A DNA stretch of 56,015 nt from Ferruginibacter sp. (lineage in GTDB: Bacteria; Bacteroidota; Bacteroidia; Chitinophagales; Chitinophagaceae): assembly GCF_028288465.1 (NCBI RefSeq), contig NZ_JAQBNR010000045.1:1-56015 (forward strand), given 5' to 3'. The translations under genes were made by a program, and so were the position numbers. This document shows, piece by piece, positions 1 to 8,600 of this stretch. The notes beneath the pieces were generated by a model, which saw only the letters and a list, made by a program, of their open reading frames with translations, made no database searches and had not been told where the DNA came from. Position 1 is the first letter of the stretch, and every line of letters begins with the position of its first letter.

Positions 1-108
1 CGGCAATTCTGTCACAGACATACACAGCCAGTTATCAAAAGTTTTTCCCACCAATATCTTTTTGGTGAAGTTGAATTATTGGTTTGATTTGTAAATTCAG
101 CAACTGTT

Positions 109-648
109 TTATTCGTTTTGGGTAGCTCGTGTAAAATGCTCGAAAATAGCAACTGTTCTGCTTTTTACCAGGTTTAGGTAAGCTGAGGATTCTGTAAGTT
201 GTTGCATTGTTCCACCGCCTGCATATGCCTCTTTACTGATGGTCTCAACCAAACTGAATTCACTGTCCCTGAAAGCAATCCAGTTTTTTTGTGCCTGCAT
301 CAGCACTTTTTTATCATCGCCTTTTAATGCTGCCAATAACTTTTTATAGTATTTATTCAGCAGGCTGTCGTATAATTTTGCTGTTTCATAAGTCGCATCC
401 GCCATGCTGAAATCAGCAAAGTTAGATGCAAGATGTTTTTCAAATAATAATTCAATCCTGAATGTATCCAGTGTAAATTCAATTTGAACAATATTGAATT
501 TCGATGCTTTTAACCGCTGTTCCAGTTTCGGAATTTCTTTTTCTACCTCCTGTTTTATTTTCTTCTCCAGTTCTGCCGTTGTTTTTGATTGAGCTGCAGT
601 TATTGCGCACATTAAGATGAATACAATAAACAGTATTGGATGTTTCAT
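109..648 (-). CDS. Secreted LprI-like (DUF1311) protein
   Basis: A small exported protein of about 179 residues. I chose the ATG at 648 over the ATG at 672 because the shorter form begins directly with a clean signal peptide (MKHPILFIVFILMCAITAAQ). The N-terminal half is Lys/Glu-rich and probably helical. The C-terminal ~90 residues match the LprI/DUF1311 pattern, with a YYKKLLAAL stretch, a KNWIAFRDSEF core and a late LNLVKSRT segment. Mycobacterial LprI inhibits lysozyme, but most members of this family have no tested function. The cysteine pair usual in LprI-type domains is absent here, so lysozyme inhibition should not be assumed. It lies downstream of the thioredoxin-like gene on the same strand and may share its transcript. 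Confidence 0.7.
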   Translation of the reverse strand: MKHPILFIVFILMCAITAAQSKTTAELEKKIKQEVEKEIPKLEQRLKASKFNIVQIEFTLDTFRIELLFEKHLASNFADFSMADATYETAKLYDSLLNKYYKKLLAALKGDDKKVLMQAQKNWIAFRDSEFSLVETISKEAYAGGGTMQQLTESSAYLNLVKSRTVAIFEHFTRATQNE

Positions 649-734
649 ACTTGTTGGATTTACTTTAAACATTACATGCTATTTTTTTATTTAAAGTAAT
701 TAATTTAAAAATGCAGAACCTAAAAATTGCAGGG

Positions 735-1226
735 TTATTGAATTATCTCTCTAATAGCCGCAGAAAGTTCATTTTCATTAAGAGCCGATTTTTTTGCAGT
801 AACCAATTCTCCGGCAGCATTATAAAAATAAGTTACAGGCACAGCTTCAATACCTAAATCGGTAAATGGTTTAGATGAGTGAACATACAATAACTGGTAA
901 TTATTTTTTTGCCTGAAGGCTGCTATTTTTTCTGGTGATTCATCTGAGATCAGAACAATATTGACCTTGTCGCCAAATTGTTTTCCAGCCTTTTCAAAAC
1001 CAGGAATTTCCTGTAAACAAGGCCCACACCAGGTACCCCAAAAGTTAAGCACCATCGGCTTGTTGGCTAAAGCTTTTAAGGCAATTTCTTTTCCATTCAG
1101 GTCTTGCAATACAAGGCCTGCAGCATTGATTGAGGGAGGCGTAGGGTGTTTGATTTTTCTTTCTATAAAAAATCCGACCGAAATCAGCAACACAACAAAT
1201 AACAATACCATCCTGGTTTTGCTCAT
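735..1226 (-). CDS. TlpA/ResA-type thioredoxin-like protein
   Basis: A 163-residue membrane-anchored or exported thiol-disulfide oxidoreductase. Residues 4-22 form a hydrophobic N-terminal helix (signal anchor). A redoxin/AhpC-TSA-type thioredoxin fold follows, with the active site WCGPC in the context NFWGTWCGPCLQEIPGF and the cis-proline region AVPVTYF near residue 130. TlpA/ResA proteins reduce cysteines outside the cytoplasmic membrane, for example during cytochrome c maturation or oxidative stress repair. The true partner cannot be read from this context. The gene begins 27 nt after the end of pgi on the same strand, so the two are probably co-transcribed. Confidence 0.85.
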   Translation of the reverse strand: MSKTRMVLLFVVLLISVGFFIERKIKHPTPPSINAAGLVLQDLNGKEIALKALANKPMVLNFWGTWCGPCLQEIPGFEKAGKQFGDKVNIVLISDESPEKIAAFRQKNNYQLLYVHSSKPFTDLGIEAVPVTYFYNAAGELVTAKKSALNENELSAAIREIIQ

Positions 1227-1252
1227 ACTTTTGCTATTATATGAAAGCGTTT

Positions 1253-2845
1253 TTACCGCATCTGTTTAAACAAATTGATTAAGCCGTTAGTTGATGAATC
1301 ATGCGAGCTTACAGGATCAGCAGTTTCAAGCTCCGGCAGTATTTTTTTTGCAAGTACTTTACCCAGTTCAACTCCAAACTGATCAAAACTAAAAATATTC
1401 CAGATTACACCCTGCACAAAAATTTTATGCTCGTATAAGGCAATCAGTTGCCCTAAAGTATGCGGTGTAATTTTTTTAATTAAAAAAGAGTTGGTTGGCC
1501 TGTTACCGGTAAAAGTTCTGTACGGATCTTTATCCTGACTGCCATTCATTAAAGCTTCAGTTTGGGCAAAAAAGTTACTCAGTAAGATATTATGATGTTC
1601 ACCGATCGGGTTATGACTGATGGCAGGAGCAATAAAGTCGCAGGGAATTTTTTGTGTGCCCTGGTGAATCAACTGGTAAAAAGCATGTTGTCCGTTGGTA
1701 CCAGGTTCACCCCAGATAACTGGTCCGGTTGCATATTCAACTGAGTGGCCATTCCGGTCAACATATTTGCCATTGCTTTCCATATTGCCCTGTTGAAAAT
1801 AGGCGGCAAAACGATGCATGTACTGATCATAAGGAAGAATAGCTTCTGAAGCAGTTCCATTAAAATTGGTATGCCATATGCCAACCAGCGCCATTAACAC
1901 CGGAATATTTTTTTCAAAAGCCGTTGTTGCAAAATGAACATCTGTCTGGTGAGCACCTTTCAGCAAGGCTTCAAAATTATCATATCCAATAGTAAGAGCT
2001 ATGGATAAACCGATAGCGCTCCACAAACTGTAACGGCCACCAACCCAATCCCAAAAAACAAACATGTTTTCCGGGGCGATGCCGAATTTTACAACATCAG
2101 TTTCATTGGTACTAAGTGCTGCAAAATGTTTGGCCACATGCGTTTTATCAATTGCATGATGTAAAAACCAATCCCTTGCAGTATGCGCATTGGTCATGGT
2201 TTCCTGCGTGGTAAAAGTTTTTGACGCGATCAGAAAGATCGTTTCTTCCGGCGTCACTTTTTTCAGCGTTTCGGCAATATGCGTTCCATCAATATTACTT
2301 ACAAAATAAGTTTCAATACCATCTACCCAATAAGGTTTCAATGCCTCTGTAACCATAACAGGGCCAAGATCACTGCCACCAATTCCAATGTTGACAATGT
2401 ATTTTATTTTTTTGCCGGTATATCCCTTCCATTCACCAGAATGAATTTTGCCGCAAAAACTTTTCATTTGTTGCTGTACTTTAATTACATCTGGCATAAC
2501 GTCTCTGCCATCCGTAATAACAGGTTTACCTGAAAAATTTCTAAGTGCCGTATGCAATACAGCCCGGTTTTCAGTTGCATTGATTTTTTCGCCGGCAAAC
2601 ATGGCGGTGACGGCATCCCCCAATTGGCAGTCAACCGCTAACTTGAGAAGAAGCTGTAATGTTTTTGCTGAAATATTATTTTTTGAATAATCAAATACAA
2701 TATCATCTGTTGTTATAGAAAATTGATTGAAACGATCGGGGCTGGCAGCAAATAAGTCTTTCGTTTGAACAGTTTTCATTTCAGCATAATGCTGTTGTAA
2801 AGCCTGCCACGATTCGGTGCCAATGGGGTTAATTTTTGGAAACAT
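1253..2845 (-). CDS. pgi: Glucose-6-phosphate isomerase
   Basis: Interconverts glucose 6-phosphate and fructose 6-phosphate in glycolysis and gluconeogenesis; cytoplasmic. The 530-residue length is usual for the long bacterial form. Visible family signatures are NIGIGGSDLGP near residue 150 (phosphate binding), the DWVGGRYSLWSAIGLS signature near 270, GNMESNGK carrying the catalytic Glu, GTNGQHAFYQLIHQG with the ring-opening His, and FGVELGKVLA near the C-terminus carrying the catalytic Lys. A perfect -7 element (TAACTTTG) lies 34 nt upstream of the ATG. The TlpA-like gene follows closely on the same strand. Confidence 0.97.
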   Translation of the reverse strand: MFPKINPIGTESWQALQQHYAEMKTVQTKDLFAASPDRFNQFSITTDDIVFDYSKNNISAKTLQLLLKLAVDCQLGDAVTAMFAGEKINATENRAVLHTALRNFSGKPVITDGRDVMPDVIKVQQQMKSFCGKIHSGEWKGYTGKKIKYIVNIGIGGSDLGPVMVTEALKPYWVDGIETYFVSNIDGTHIAETLKKVTPEETIFLIASKTFTTQETMTNAHTARDWFLHHAIDKTHVAKHFAALSTNETDVVKFGIAPENMFVFWDWVGGRYSLWSAIGLSIALTIGYDNFEALLKGAHQTDVHFATTAFEKNIPVLMALVGIWHTNFNGTASEAILPYDQYMHRFAAYFQQGNMESNGKYVDRNGHSVEYATGPVIWGEPGTNGQHAFYQLIHQGTQKIPCDFIAPAISHNPIGEHHNILLSNFFAQTEALMNGSQDKDPYRTFTGNRPTNSFLIKKITPHTLGQLIALYEHKIFVQGVIWNIFSFDQFGVELGKVLAKKILPELETADPVSSHDSSTNGLINLFKQMR

Positions 2846-2879
2846 TGTTTATATTTTTAATGGATTAAGAACCTTGGGA

Positions 2880-2887
2880 CAAAGTTA
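2880..2887 (-). promoter_or_regulatory. -7 element for pgi (TAACTTTG)
   Basis: On the minus strand this reads TAACTTTG, an exact match to the Bacteroidota -7 consensus TAnnTTTG. It leaves a leader of roughly 25-30 nt before the pgi ATG at 2845. No convincing -33 TTG was found at the usual spacing, so the call rests on the -7 box and its position. Confidence 0.55.
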
Positions 2888-2937
2888 ACTGATGTGTGTT
2901 TGCGAATAATAATCTTGCCGAAATGATGCAGTTATAT

Positions 2938-3954
2938 TTATAAAGTACCTATGATATTGATTAGATTTTTTACCATCTCAGTTGTTATATCAAGATGAGT
3001 AACCATTCGTACCTGTGTGGTCGAAATAGGCATTACCTGGATACCAAATTCAGCCAACTTATCTGCAAGCGATTTAGGTGAAAAAGGAGCCAGCACTTCA
3101 AAAATAATGATGTTGGTTTCAACCGGCATTATTTCGCCCACCCAATTTTTCTTTGTCAGCGCACCGGTGATTTGTTGAGCATGAAAGTGGTCTTCCGCCA
3201 ACCTGTCAATATTATTTTCCAATGCATAAATGCCTGCTGCCGCCAAATATCCCGCTTGCCGCATTCCGCCGCCAAATACCTTTCTTACACGGCGAGCCTT
3301 TTGAATATAATCCTTAGTGCCGAGGAGTACACTGCCAACGGGCGTCCCTAGTCCTTTGCTCAGGCAGATGGAAATGCTGTCAAAAATTTCTCCGTATTGT
3401 GAAGCAGTTTCCTTCTTTGCTACCATCGCATTCCACAGCCGTGCGCCATCCAGGTGCAACTTCAAATTATTTTGTGAACAAACTTCCTTAATTTGTTGAA
3501 TATCAGCAAAACTGTAGCACGATCCACCACCTCTGTTTGCTGTATTTTCCAAGCTTACTAAACTCGTTCTGGCCTTATGAATATCAGATGGGTTAACGGC
3601 TTCACTGACCGCCAGGGCGTGTAATCTTCCCCTGTCACCCTTAATTGCCTTTACCTGGCACCCGCTATTGAAGGCGATTCCGCCGCCTTCATAAATATAC
3701 ACGTGACTCAGGTTTTCGCAGATGACTTCGTCTCCCGGCTGGGTATGTACCTTAATAGCTATTTGGTTGGTCATAGTTCCACTGGGACAAAAAAGACCGG
3801 CTTCCATTTTGAACATTTCGGCAGCCATATGTTCCAGCTTATTTACCGAGGGGTCTTCTCCAAACACGTCGTCCCCAACGGAAGCCGTAAACATAGCCTC
3901 CAGCATGGCAGGGGAGGGTTTGGTAAAAGTATCAGAGCGTAAATCAGTTATCAT
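2938..3954 (-). CDS. ltaE: Low-specificity L-threonine aldolase
   Basis: A PLP-dependent aldolase that splits L-threonine or allo-threonine into glycine and acetaldehyde; cytoplasmic, fold type I. The start at 3954 (MITDLRSDTFTKPS) is the family N-terminus. The reading frame runs open for 29 more codons upstream but that stretch is unlike the family. Visible features are the N-terminal DLRSDTFTKP, the GDDVFGEDPSVN segment, the EAGLFCPSGTMTNQIA cofactor-binding region, HLDGARLWNA with the PLP-binding Asp, and SICLSKGLGTPVGS holding the Schiff-base lysine. The length of 338 residues is normal. A TACATTTG box ends 4 nt before the ATG, which suggests a leaderless transcript. The gene is divergent from rpoD. 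Confidence 0.94.
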   Translation of the reverse strand: MITDLRSDTFTKPSPAMLEAMFTASVGDDVFGEDPSVNKLEHMAAEMFKMEAGLFCPSGTMTNQIAIKVHTQPGDEVICENLSHVYIYEGGGIAFNSGCQVKAIKGDRGRLHALAVSEAVNPSDIHKARTSLVSLENTANRGGGSCYSFADIQQIKEVCSQNNLKLHLDGARLWNAMVAKKETASQYGEIFDSISICLSKGLGTPVGSVLLGTKDYIQKARRVRKVFGGGMRQAGYLAAAGIYALENNIDRLAEDHFHAQQITGALTKKNWVGEIMPVETNIIIFEVLAPFSPKSLADKLAEFGIQVMPISTTQVRMVTHLDITTEMVKNLINIIGTL

Positions 3955-3958
3955 GCTG

Positions 3959-3966
3959 CAAATGTA
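3959..3966 (-). promoter_or_regulatory. -7 element abutting the threonine aldolase start
   Basis: The minus strand reads TACATTTG followed by CAGC and then the ATG at 3954. Transcription normally begins a few bases after this box, so the mRNA would start at or next to the A of the start codon. This supports the short start chosen for ltaE, because the longer frame would begin upstream of the promoter. Confidence 0.6.
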
Positions 3967-4155
3967 AGTGACAATGCAGTTGAATTTAAAGGCCGGTGTA
4001 AATTTTGCACTGTTCCATTCAACGAAAAGGTTGCAACCCACAGCATAAAATGGCGAACTCCACGTTTTAAATTAAGCCGAAGGATCAGGTGCAATAAATC
4101 ATGATTTATATCATTGTTTTTTTGATTTACACTATGAATTGCCGATTCTTAGACG

Positions 4156-4163
4156 TACATTTG
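4156..4163 (+). promoter_or_regulatory. -7 element for rpoD (TACATTTG)
   Basis: An exact TAnnTTTG match about 105 nt upstream of the rpoD ATG, in the divergent gap with ltaE. A second T-rich candidate (TAATTTTTTG) lies nearer the gene around 4196-4205, so more than one start site is possible. Confidence 0.45.
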
Positions 4164-4267
4164 CACTATTTTTATGAAATTCTTTGCAGATTAACTAATT
4201 TTTTGCAACTATTTCTTCAACATTACTGTCTAATGACCGTTATATATTTCTGAATTAAAACAAGCAA

Positions 4268-5125
4268 ATGAGGCAACTTAAGATCGCAACGCAGATTACC
4301 AACCGTGACTCACAGGCGGTTGAAAAATACCTGCAGGAAATTTCAAAAATTTCGATGATCACTCCGGAAGAGGAGACGATCCTGGCCCAAAAAATAAAAA
4401 TGGGCGATCAGCGTGCACTGGATAAACTGGTACAGGCGAATTTGCGTTTTGTGGTATCCGTTGCAAAACAATACCAGCACCAGGGGCTTTCATTGAGCGA
4501 TTTGATCAATGAGGGTAATCTTGGGTTGATTAAAGCGGCGCAAAGATTTGATGAAACAAAAGGTTTTAAATTTATTTCTTACGCAGTTTGGTGGATCCGC
4601 CAATCTATATTGCAAGCGTTAGCCGAACAGGGACGTTTGGTTCGTTTGCCACAGAACAAAATCGGTACCTATAATAAGGCCAATAAAGCTTATATGGCTT
4701 TTGAACAGGAGCATGAGCGTGAACCTTCGACAGAGGAACTGGCAGAATTACTTGAAATGAGTGAAACCGAAATCAACAATATTTTCCAAAGCAATACCCG
4801 TCATACTTCACTGGATGCTCCCGTACATGAAGCAGAAGACGTAGCAATGGGCGACTTGTTAAAAGGAGGTGCCGAAACGGATGAAGATGTAATGCACGAC
4901 TCACTGCGCAATGAAATACGCAGGGTATTGAAATCATTAAGTCCACGTGAAGCTGAGATAGTAAACGCATACTTTGGTTTGGATGGCGAAAATGGTGTTA
5001 CTATTGAGCAAATAGGTCAGAAATATGATCTTACTAAAGAACGTATCCGCCAGATAAAAGAAAGGGCTATTAAACGACTACAGAAAGCCAGGTATAGCGG
5101 TGCTTTAAAGGCATACCTGGGATAA
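4268..5125 (+). CDS. rpoD: Primary RNA polymerase sigma factor (short Bacteroidota type)
   Basis: The housekeeping sigma-70 factor, which directs RNA polymerase to TAnnTTTG-type promoters. Its 285 residues lack region 1.1 and the non-conserved insert, as is typical for this phylum. In order: region 1.2 (VEKYLQEISKISMITPEEE), regions 2.1-2.4 with NLRFVVSVAKQYQHQGLSL, DLINEGNLGLIKAA and KFISYAVWWIRQSI, region 3 (RLPQNKIGTYNKA), and region 4 with LSPREAEIVNAYFGL and the helix-turn-helix TIEQIGQKYDLTKERIRQI. The N-terminal MRQLKIATQITNR is the standard Bacteroidota RpoD start. It is transcribed divergently from ltaE and followed directly by a strong hairpin terminator. Confidence 0.97.
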   Translation: MRQLKIATQITNRDSQAVEKYLQEISKISMITPEEETILAQKIKMGDQRALDKLVQANLRFVVSVAKQYQHQGLSLSDLINEGNLGLIKAAQRFDETKGFKFISYAVWWIRQSILQALAEQGRLVRLPQNKIGTYNKANKAYMAFEQEHEREPSTEELAELLEMSETEINNIFQSNTRHTSLDAPVHEAEDVAMGDLLKGGAETDEDVMHDSLRNEIRRVLKSLSPREAEIVNAYFGLDGENGVTIEQIGQKYDLTKERIRQIKERAIKRLQKARYSGALKAYLG

Positions 5126-5143
5126 ATATATTTACCTTAATTG

Positions 5144-5180
5144 AAAATCCCCGCTGATATTATCTCCGGGGATTTTTTTT
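5144..5180 (+). terminator. Rho-independent terminator after rpoD
   Basis: The arms AAAATCCCC and GGGGATTTT flank a 13-15 nt loop and run straight into a T tract, 18 nt after the rpoD stop codon. Confidence 0.85.
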
Positions 5181-5281
5181 TAATTTAAAAGTAAGCATAA
5201 CAAACATTCATTGATTGCAGATGTTACAACGCTGCATATGCTTATGTGAAAAGTGTGTGTTATAAAATTGATTTGTATTGT

Positions 5282-6163
5282 ATGAAGAAGTTAGTCATTC
5301 CTTTTATCCTTTGTGTTTTGTTGTTCTCCTGCGAGAAAGATATCAACTTCAATCTGAATGCAGCACCAACAGTTTTGGTAGTAGACGCACAAATTGAAAA
5401 TGGTAAAGCGCCAATTGTGGTTTTGAACAACAGTTTTTCTTTTTTTGATTCCATTAATCCGCAATTACTTTCCAAGTCATTTGTACACAATGCCATTGTT
5501 ACAATCTCCAATGGTACGCTTACTCACCAACTTAAAGAATATACTTACCGGGTTACACCCGGCATCAGTGTTTACTTGTATAGTATCGATTCATCCAATC
5601 TGTCAACAGCCTTCACAGGCCAGTTGAATACAAGCTATACTTTACATATTATCACAGAAGGAAAAGATTATACCGCAACTACAAGCATCCCTTCCCTGGC
5701 AAAAAAAGTAGATTCTTTATGGTGGAAACCGGCGCCTTTTGCTAAAGACACCAACGATGTTGTATTGTTCCTGAAAGCTACAGACCCACCGGGCCTGGGT
5801 AATTACGTGAGGTACTTCACAAAGAAAAACCAGGGGCAGTTCTTACCCGGCGACAATTCGGTATTCGACGATCAGGTGATCGATGGCACTACCTATCAGT
5901 TCCAGATTGAACCCGGCATTGACAGGAATAATAAAGTTTCTTTCGACAGCAACTATTTTAAAAGAGGAGATACGATCTCTATGAAGCTTTGTAATATTGA
6001 CAAGGCTGCTTATACCTTTTGGAGTACCTGGGAATTTGCGTATCAAAGTATCGGCAACCCGTTTGCCCAACCTAATAAGGTAATTGGTAATCTGAGTAAT
6101 GGTGCATTGGGCGCCTTTTACGGGTATGCCGCAGACTACAAGACATTGATTGTTCCGAAATAG
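5282..6163 (+). CDS. DUF4249 family lipoprotein
   Basis: An exported lipoprotein of 293 residues. The ATG at 5282 is preferred to an upstream in-frame GTG-type start at 5246 because it begins directly with an SPII signal peptide (MKKLVIPFILCVLLFSC), with the lipobox Cys at 17. The mature part follows the DUF4249 pattern: an early VVDAQIENGKAPIVVLNNS strand, mid-protein TSIPSLAKKVDSLWW, and a C-terminal stretch with NLSNGALGAFYGYAA and TLIVPK. DUF4249 proteins are usually encoded beside a TonB-dependent receptor and are thought to work with it at the outer membrane. No receptor gene lies next to this one. The function is unknown. Confidence 0.8.
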   Translation: MKKLVIPFILCVLLFSCEKDINFNLNAAPTVLVVDAQIENGKAPIVVLNNSFSFFDSINPQLLSKSFVHNAIVTISNGTLTHQLKEYTYRVTPGISVYLYSIDSSNLSTAFTGQLNTSYTLHIITEGKDYTATTSIPSLAKKVDSLWWKPAPFAKDTNDVVLFLKATDPPGLGNYVRYFTKKNQGQFLPGDNSVFDDQVIDGTTYQFQIEPGIDRNNKVSFDSNYFKRGDTISMKLCNIDKAAYTFWSTWEFAYQSIGNPFAQPNKVIGNLSNGALGAFYGYAADYKTLIVPK

Positions 6164-6292
6164 ATATGCTTCCAAACAAGGCAATTAGTTGATAGAATTC
6201 TGCTATTAATTAGGGTCAATAACGCTTTATAAGAATAATAAACCGGTGTACACGCTATCAAGTCATTTCATTTTATATAACAAATAATCGTG

Positions 6293-6300
6293 TAAATTTG
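6293..6300 (+). promoter_or_regulatory. -7 element for trxB (TAAATTTG)
   Basis: An exact TAnnTTTG match that places a transcription start near 6306, about 33 nt before the trxB ATG at 6339. It also argues against transcriptional linkage with the DUF4249 gene upstream. Confidence 0.6.
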
Positions 6301-6338
6301 CGACGCCTGAGAAACAATTGACCGGCAATAAGAAAAAT

Positions 6339-7289
6339 ATGGAAAATCAAACAGCAGAAAAAGTTCATTGTTTAATCATAGGTTCCGGACCGGCAGGCTA
6401 CACAGCTGCCATTTATGCCAGCAGAGCAGGATTAAAACCAGTATTATACCAGGGAATACAACCTGGGGGCCAGTTAACTATTACTACCGAAGTTGAAAAT
6501 TATCCCGGTTATCCTGAAGGAATACAGGGCCCGGATATGATGGTGAATTTTGAGAACCAGGCGAAAAGAATGGGAGCGGATATCCGCTATGGACTTGCTA
6601 CCAGAGTAGATTTTACAGCCCAGCCTTATAAAATCGAAATTGACGAAGAAAAGTGGATTGAAGCAGATGCGGTTATTATTTCAACTGGCGCTTCGGCCAA
6701 ATGGCTGGGCATAGAAAGCGAGCAGCGCCTTAACGGGTATGGGGTAAGTGCCTGTGCTGTGTGTGATGGTTTTTTCTTTAAAGGCAAAGAAGTGGCCATT
6801 GTCGGCGCCGGAGACACTGCTGCTGAGGAAGCATTGTATCTTTCCAATATCTGTTTGCATGTGCACATGATTGTTAGAAAAGGAGAGATGCGTGCCAGCA
6901 AGGTAATGCAAACAAGGGTGTTGAATACAAAGAATATAACCGTTTACTGGCACAGTGAAACCGATGAAATTGTAGGAGAAAAAAAGGTAGAAGCAGTGCG
7001 CATAAAAAACAATGAAACCGGGGAAAAATCAACTATCCCTGTTAGTGCTTTTTTTGTTGCAATCGGTCACCATCCTAATAGCGATATTTTTAAAGACTGG
7101 ATAACTACAGATGAGGCCGGTTATATTGTAACAATTCCGGGCACATCGAAAACAAATATCGAAGGCGTCTTCGCGGCTGGTGATGTGCAGGATAAAATAT
7201 ACCGTCAGGCGGTAACCGCTGCAGGCAGCGGTTGCATGGCTGCCTTGGATGCCGAAAGATATTTAGGTGCAAAAGAACATGTTCATTAA
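6339..7289 (+). CDS. trxB: Thioredoxin-disulfide reductase
   Basis: An FAD- and NADPH-dependent enzyme that reduces thioredoxin; cytoplasmic. The ATG at 6339 gives 316 residues, the usual length. An in-frame TTG at 6318 is less likely. The N-terminal FAD site is CLIIGSGPAGYTAAIYASRAG. The redox pair is in CAVCDG at residues 139-142. The NADPH site is VAIVGAGDTAAEEALYL, and the second FAD segment is GVFAAGDVQDKIYRQAVTAA near the C-terminus. All catalytic motifs are intact. It has its own -7 element. Confidence 0.97.
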   Translation: MENQTAEKVHCLIIGSGPAGYTAAIYASRAGLKPVLYQGIQPGGQLTITTEVENYPGYPEGIQGPDMMVNFENQAKRMGADIRYGLATRVDFTAQPYKIEIDEEKWIEADAVIISTGASAKWLGIESEQRLNGYGVSACAVCDGFFFKGKEVAIVGAGDTAAEEALYLSNICLHVHMIVRKGEMRASKVMQTRVLNTKNITVYWHSETDEIVGEKKVEAVRIKNNETGEKSTIPVSAFFVAIGHHPNSDIFKDWITTDEAGYIVTIPGTSKTNIEGVFAAGDVQDKIYRQAVTAAGSGCMAALDAERYLGAKEHVH

Positions 7290-7401
7290 AGCAGCAATTA
7301 CCTGCATTGAAGAATAGCGTCGCATGATACTGGTGTGGATTTATTGCCGGTTATCAATTGGTTTAATATGTATGTCTTCCGTTCACCTTTAATCATTTTT
7401 G

Positions 7402-7755
7402 ATGATTACTATTCACCTGCATAGTCTTATATTTCGGTCTTTTCACGGGATGTTTAAGGAGGAAAAGATACTGGGCAATGATTTTGAAGTAAACATGGAT
7501 GTCGTAATTGATGCACCGGAAACAATTACCAAACTGCATCAGTCGGTTGACTATGTAGCATTGCACGCCATTATTAAGCAAGTGATGGACGTACCAACTC
7601 CCTTGCTGGAAACGGTTGTGCAGGAATTAGCTGAGCGGGTCGGGGGCTTTGACAAGAAAATAAAAACCGTTAGTGTTAGCGTTAAAAAATTAAATCCGCC
7701 GATTACCAATTTCCAGGGAACTGTGGGTATTAGTTATTCCAAAGCATTCTCATGA
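7402..7755 (+). CDS. folB: Dihydroneopterin aldolase
   Basis: Converts 7,8-dihydroneopterin to 6-hydroxymethyl-7,8-dihydropterin in folate synthesis. The protein has 117 residues, the normal size. The ATG at 7402 is used; a TTG directly before it is in frame. Visible family features are FHGMFKEEKILGNDFEVNM at the start, which resembles the substrate-binding FGYHGVLPEE region, and DYVALHAIIKQVM. The conserved C-terminal KKLNPPI is also present. The aromatic position before HG is Phe. Its stop overlaps the start of the next gene by 4 nt (ATGA), so the two are translationally coupled. folP lies elsewhere in this window at 37.3 kb. Confidence 0.92.
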   Translation: MITIHLHSLIFRSFHGMFKEEKILGNDFEVNMDVVIDAPETITKLHQSVDYVALHAIIKQVMDVPTPLLETVVQELAERVGGFDKKIKTVSVSVKKLNPPITNFQGTVGISYSKAFS

Positions 7756-8504
7756 TAAAAACAATAGTGTTTGTATTTTCTTTACTGTACTGTTTCCTGG
7801 CAGCTGCCCAGGATATCGGCCTGTTGCTCAAAGAAGCCAACAGGTTTGAAGCGATTCCCAATGAAAATGCTGCTTTTATTACCTATAAGCAGATACTACA
7901 ATTACAGCCTACTAACATCAATGCACTCAATAAATGCAGCGAATTGTGCAGCAGAATCGGAAAACGGCAAGCAGATAAAGCTGTTACGAATGATTATTAT
8001 AAAGCTGCGTTGATGTATGCCGACGCTGCCTTAAAAATAGATCCCAACAATGCTGAATCTAACTGCGTTATGGCGATTGCGCTGGGCAGAAGTTCTCTGA
8101 ATAAAAGCGGTAAAGAAAAGATTTCAACTGCCAAAGAAATCCGGAAGTACGTTGATATTGCCATAAAAAATGATCCGCGTAATTTTAAAGCCTGGCATGT
8201 ATTAGGGAGATGGAATTTTGAATTAAGTGAATTAAATATTATTGAGCGTACTGCGGCAAAATTATTATATGGCACTATACCCGTTGGTACCATCAGCGGG
8301 GCCATCGCAGCTTTTGAAAAATCCAACAGTATCACCGCCGGTTTTATTCTAAACTATTTTGAACTGGCAAGAGCGTATCAAAAAAATGATGAAGACAGCA
8401 AGGCTATCGCCATTCTGAACAAAATGTTGTCGCTCCCCAACCAGACAGAAGATGATCCGCTGATAAAAGCAGATGGGAGAAAATTGTTGAAACAACTTCA
8501 GTAA
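7752..8504 (+). CDS. Secreted TPR protein, RMD/RMDN-like
   Basis: A 250-residue exported protein. Residues 1-19 are a signal peptide (MIKTIVFVFSLLYCFLAAAQ). The rest is helical with TPR-like repeats such as AALMYADAALKIDPNNAES and YVDIAIKNDPRNFKAWHVLGRW. The block FELSELNIIERTAAKLLYG, followed by a proline/glycine segment and AIAAFEKSN, resembles the regulator-of-microtubule-dynamics (RMDN) family, which occurs widely in bacteria with no settled function. It starts inside the folB stop codon (ATGA overlap). That coupling is positional and need not mean a folate role. Confidence 0.72.
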   Translation: MIKTIVFVFSLLYCFLAAAQDIGLLLKEANRFEAIPNENAAFITYKQILQLQPTNINALNKCSELCSRIGKRQADKAVTNDYYKAALMYADAALKIDPNNAESNCVMAIALGRSSLNKSGKEKISTAKEIRKYVDIAIKNDPRNFKAWHVLGRWNFELSELNIIERTAAKLLYGTIPVGTISGAIAAFEKSNSITAGFILNYFELARAYQKNDEDSKAIAILNKMLSLPNQTEDDPLIKADGRKLLKQLQ

Positions 8505-8600
8505 TTCCATTTTTAAGTCTGAGAAACTTAGTGAGCCGTTATCGTTAATATCATCTTTTAAAAACTTTTTTAAATTACTTTTAAATATTAAAATCAATAT

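Noticed and set aside
1..108. End of a coding region at the left edge
   Set aside because: All frames hold stops within a few dozen codons, and none of the short peptides matches a known family.
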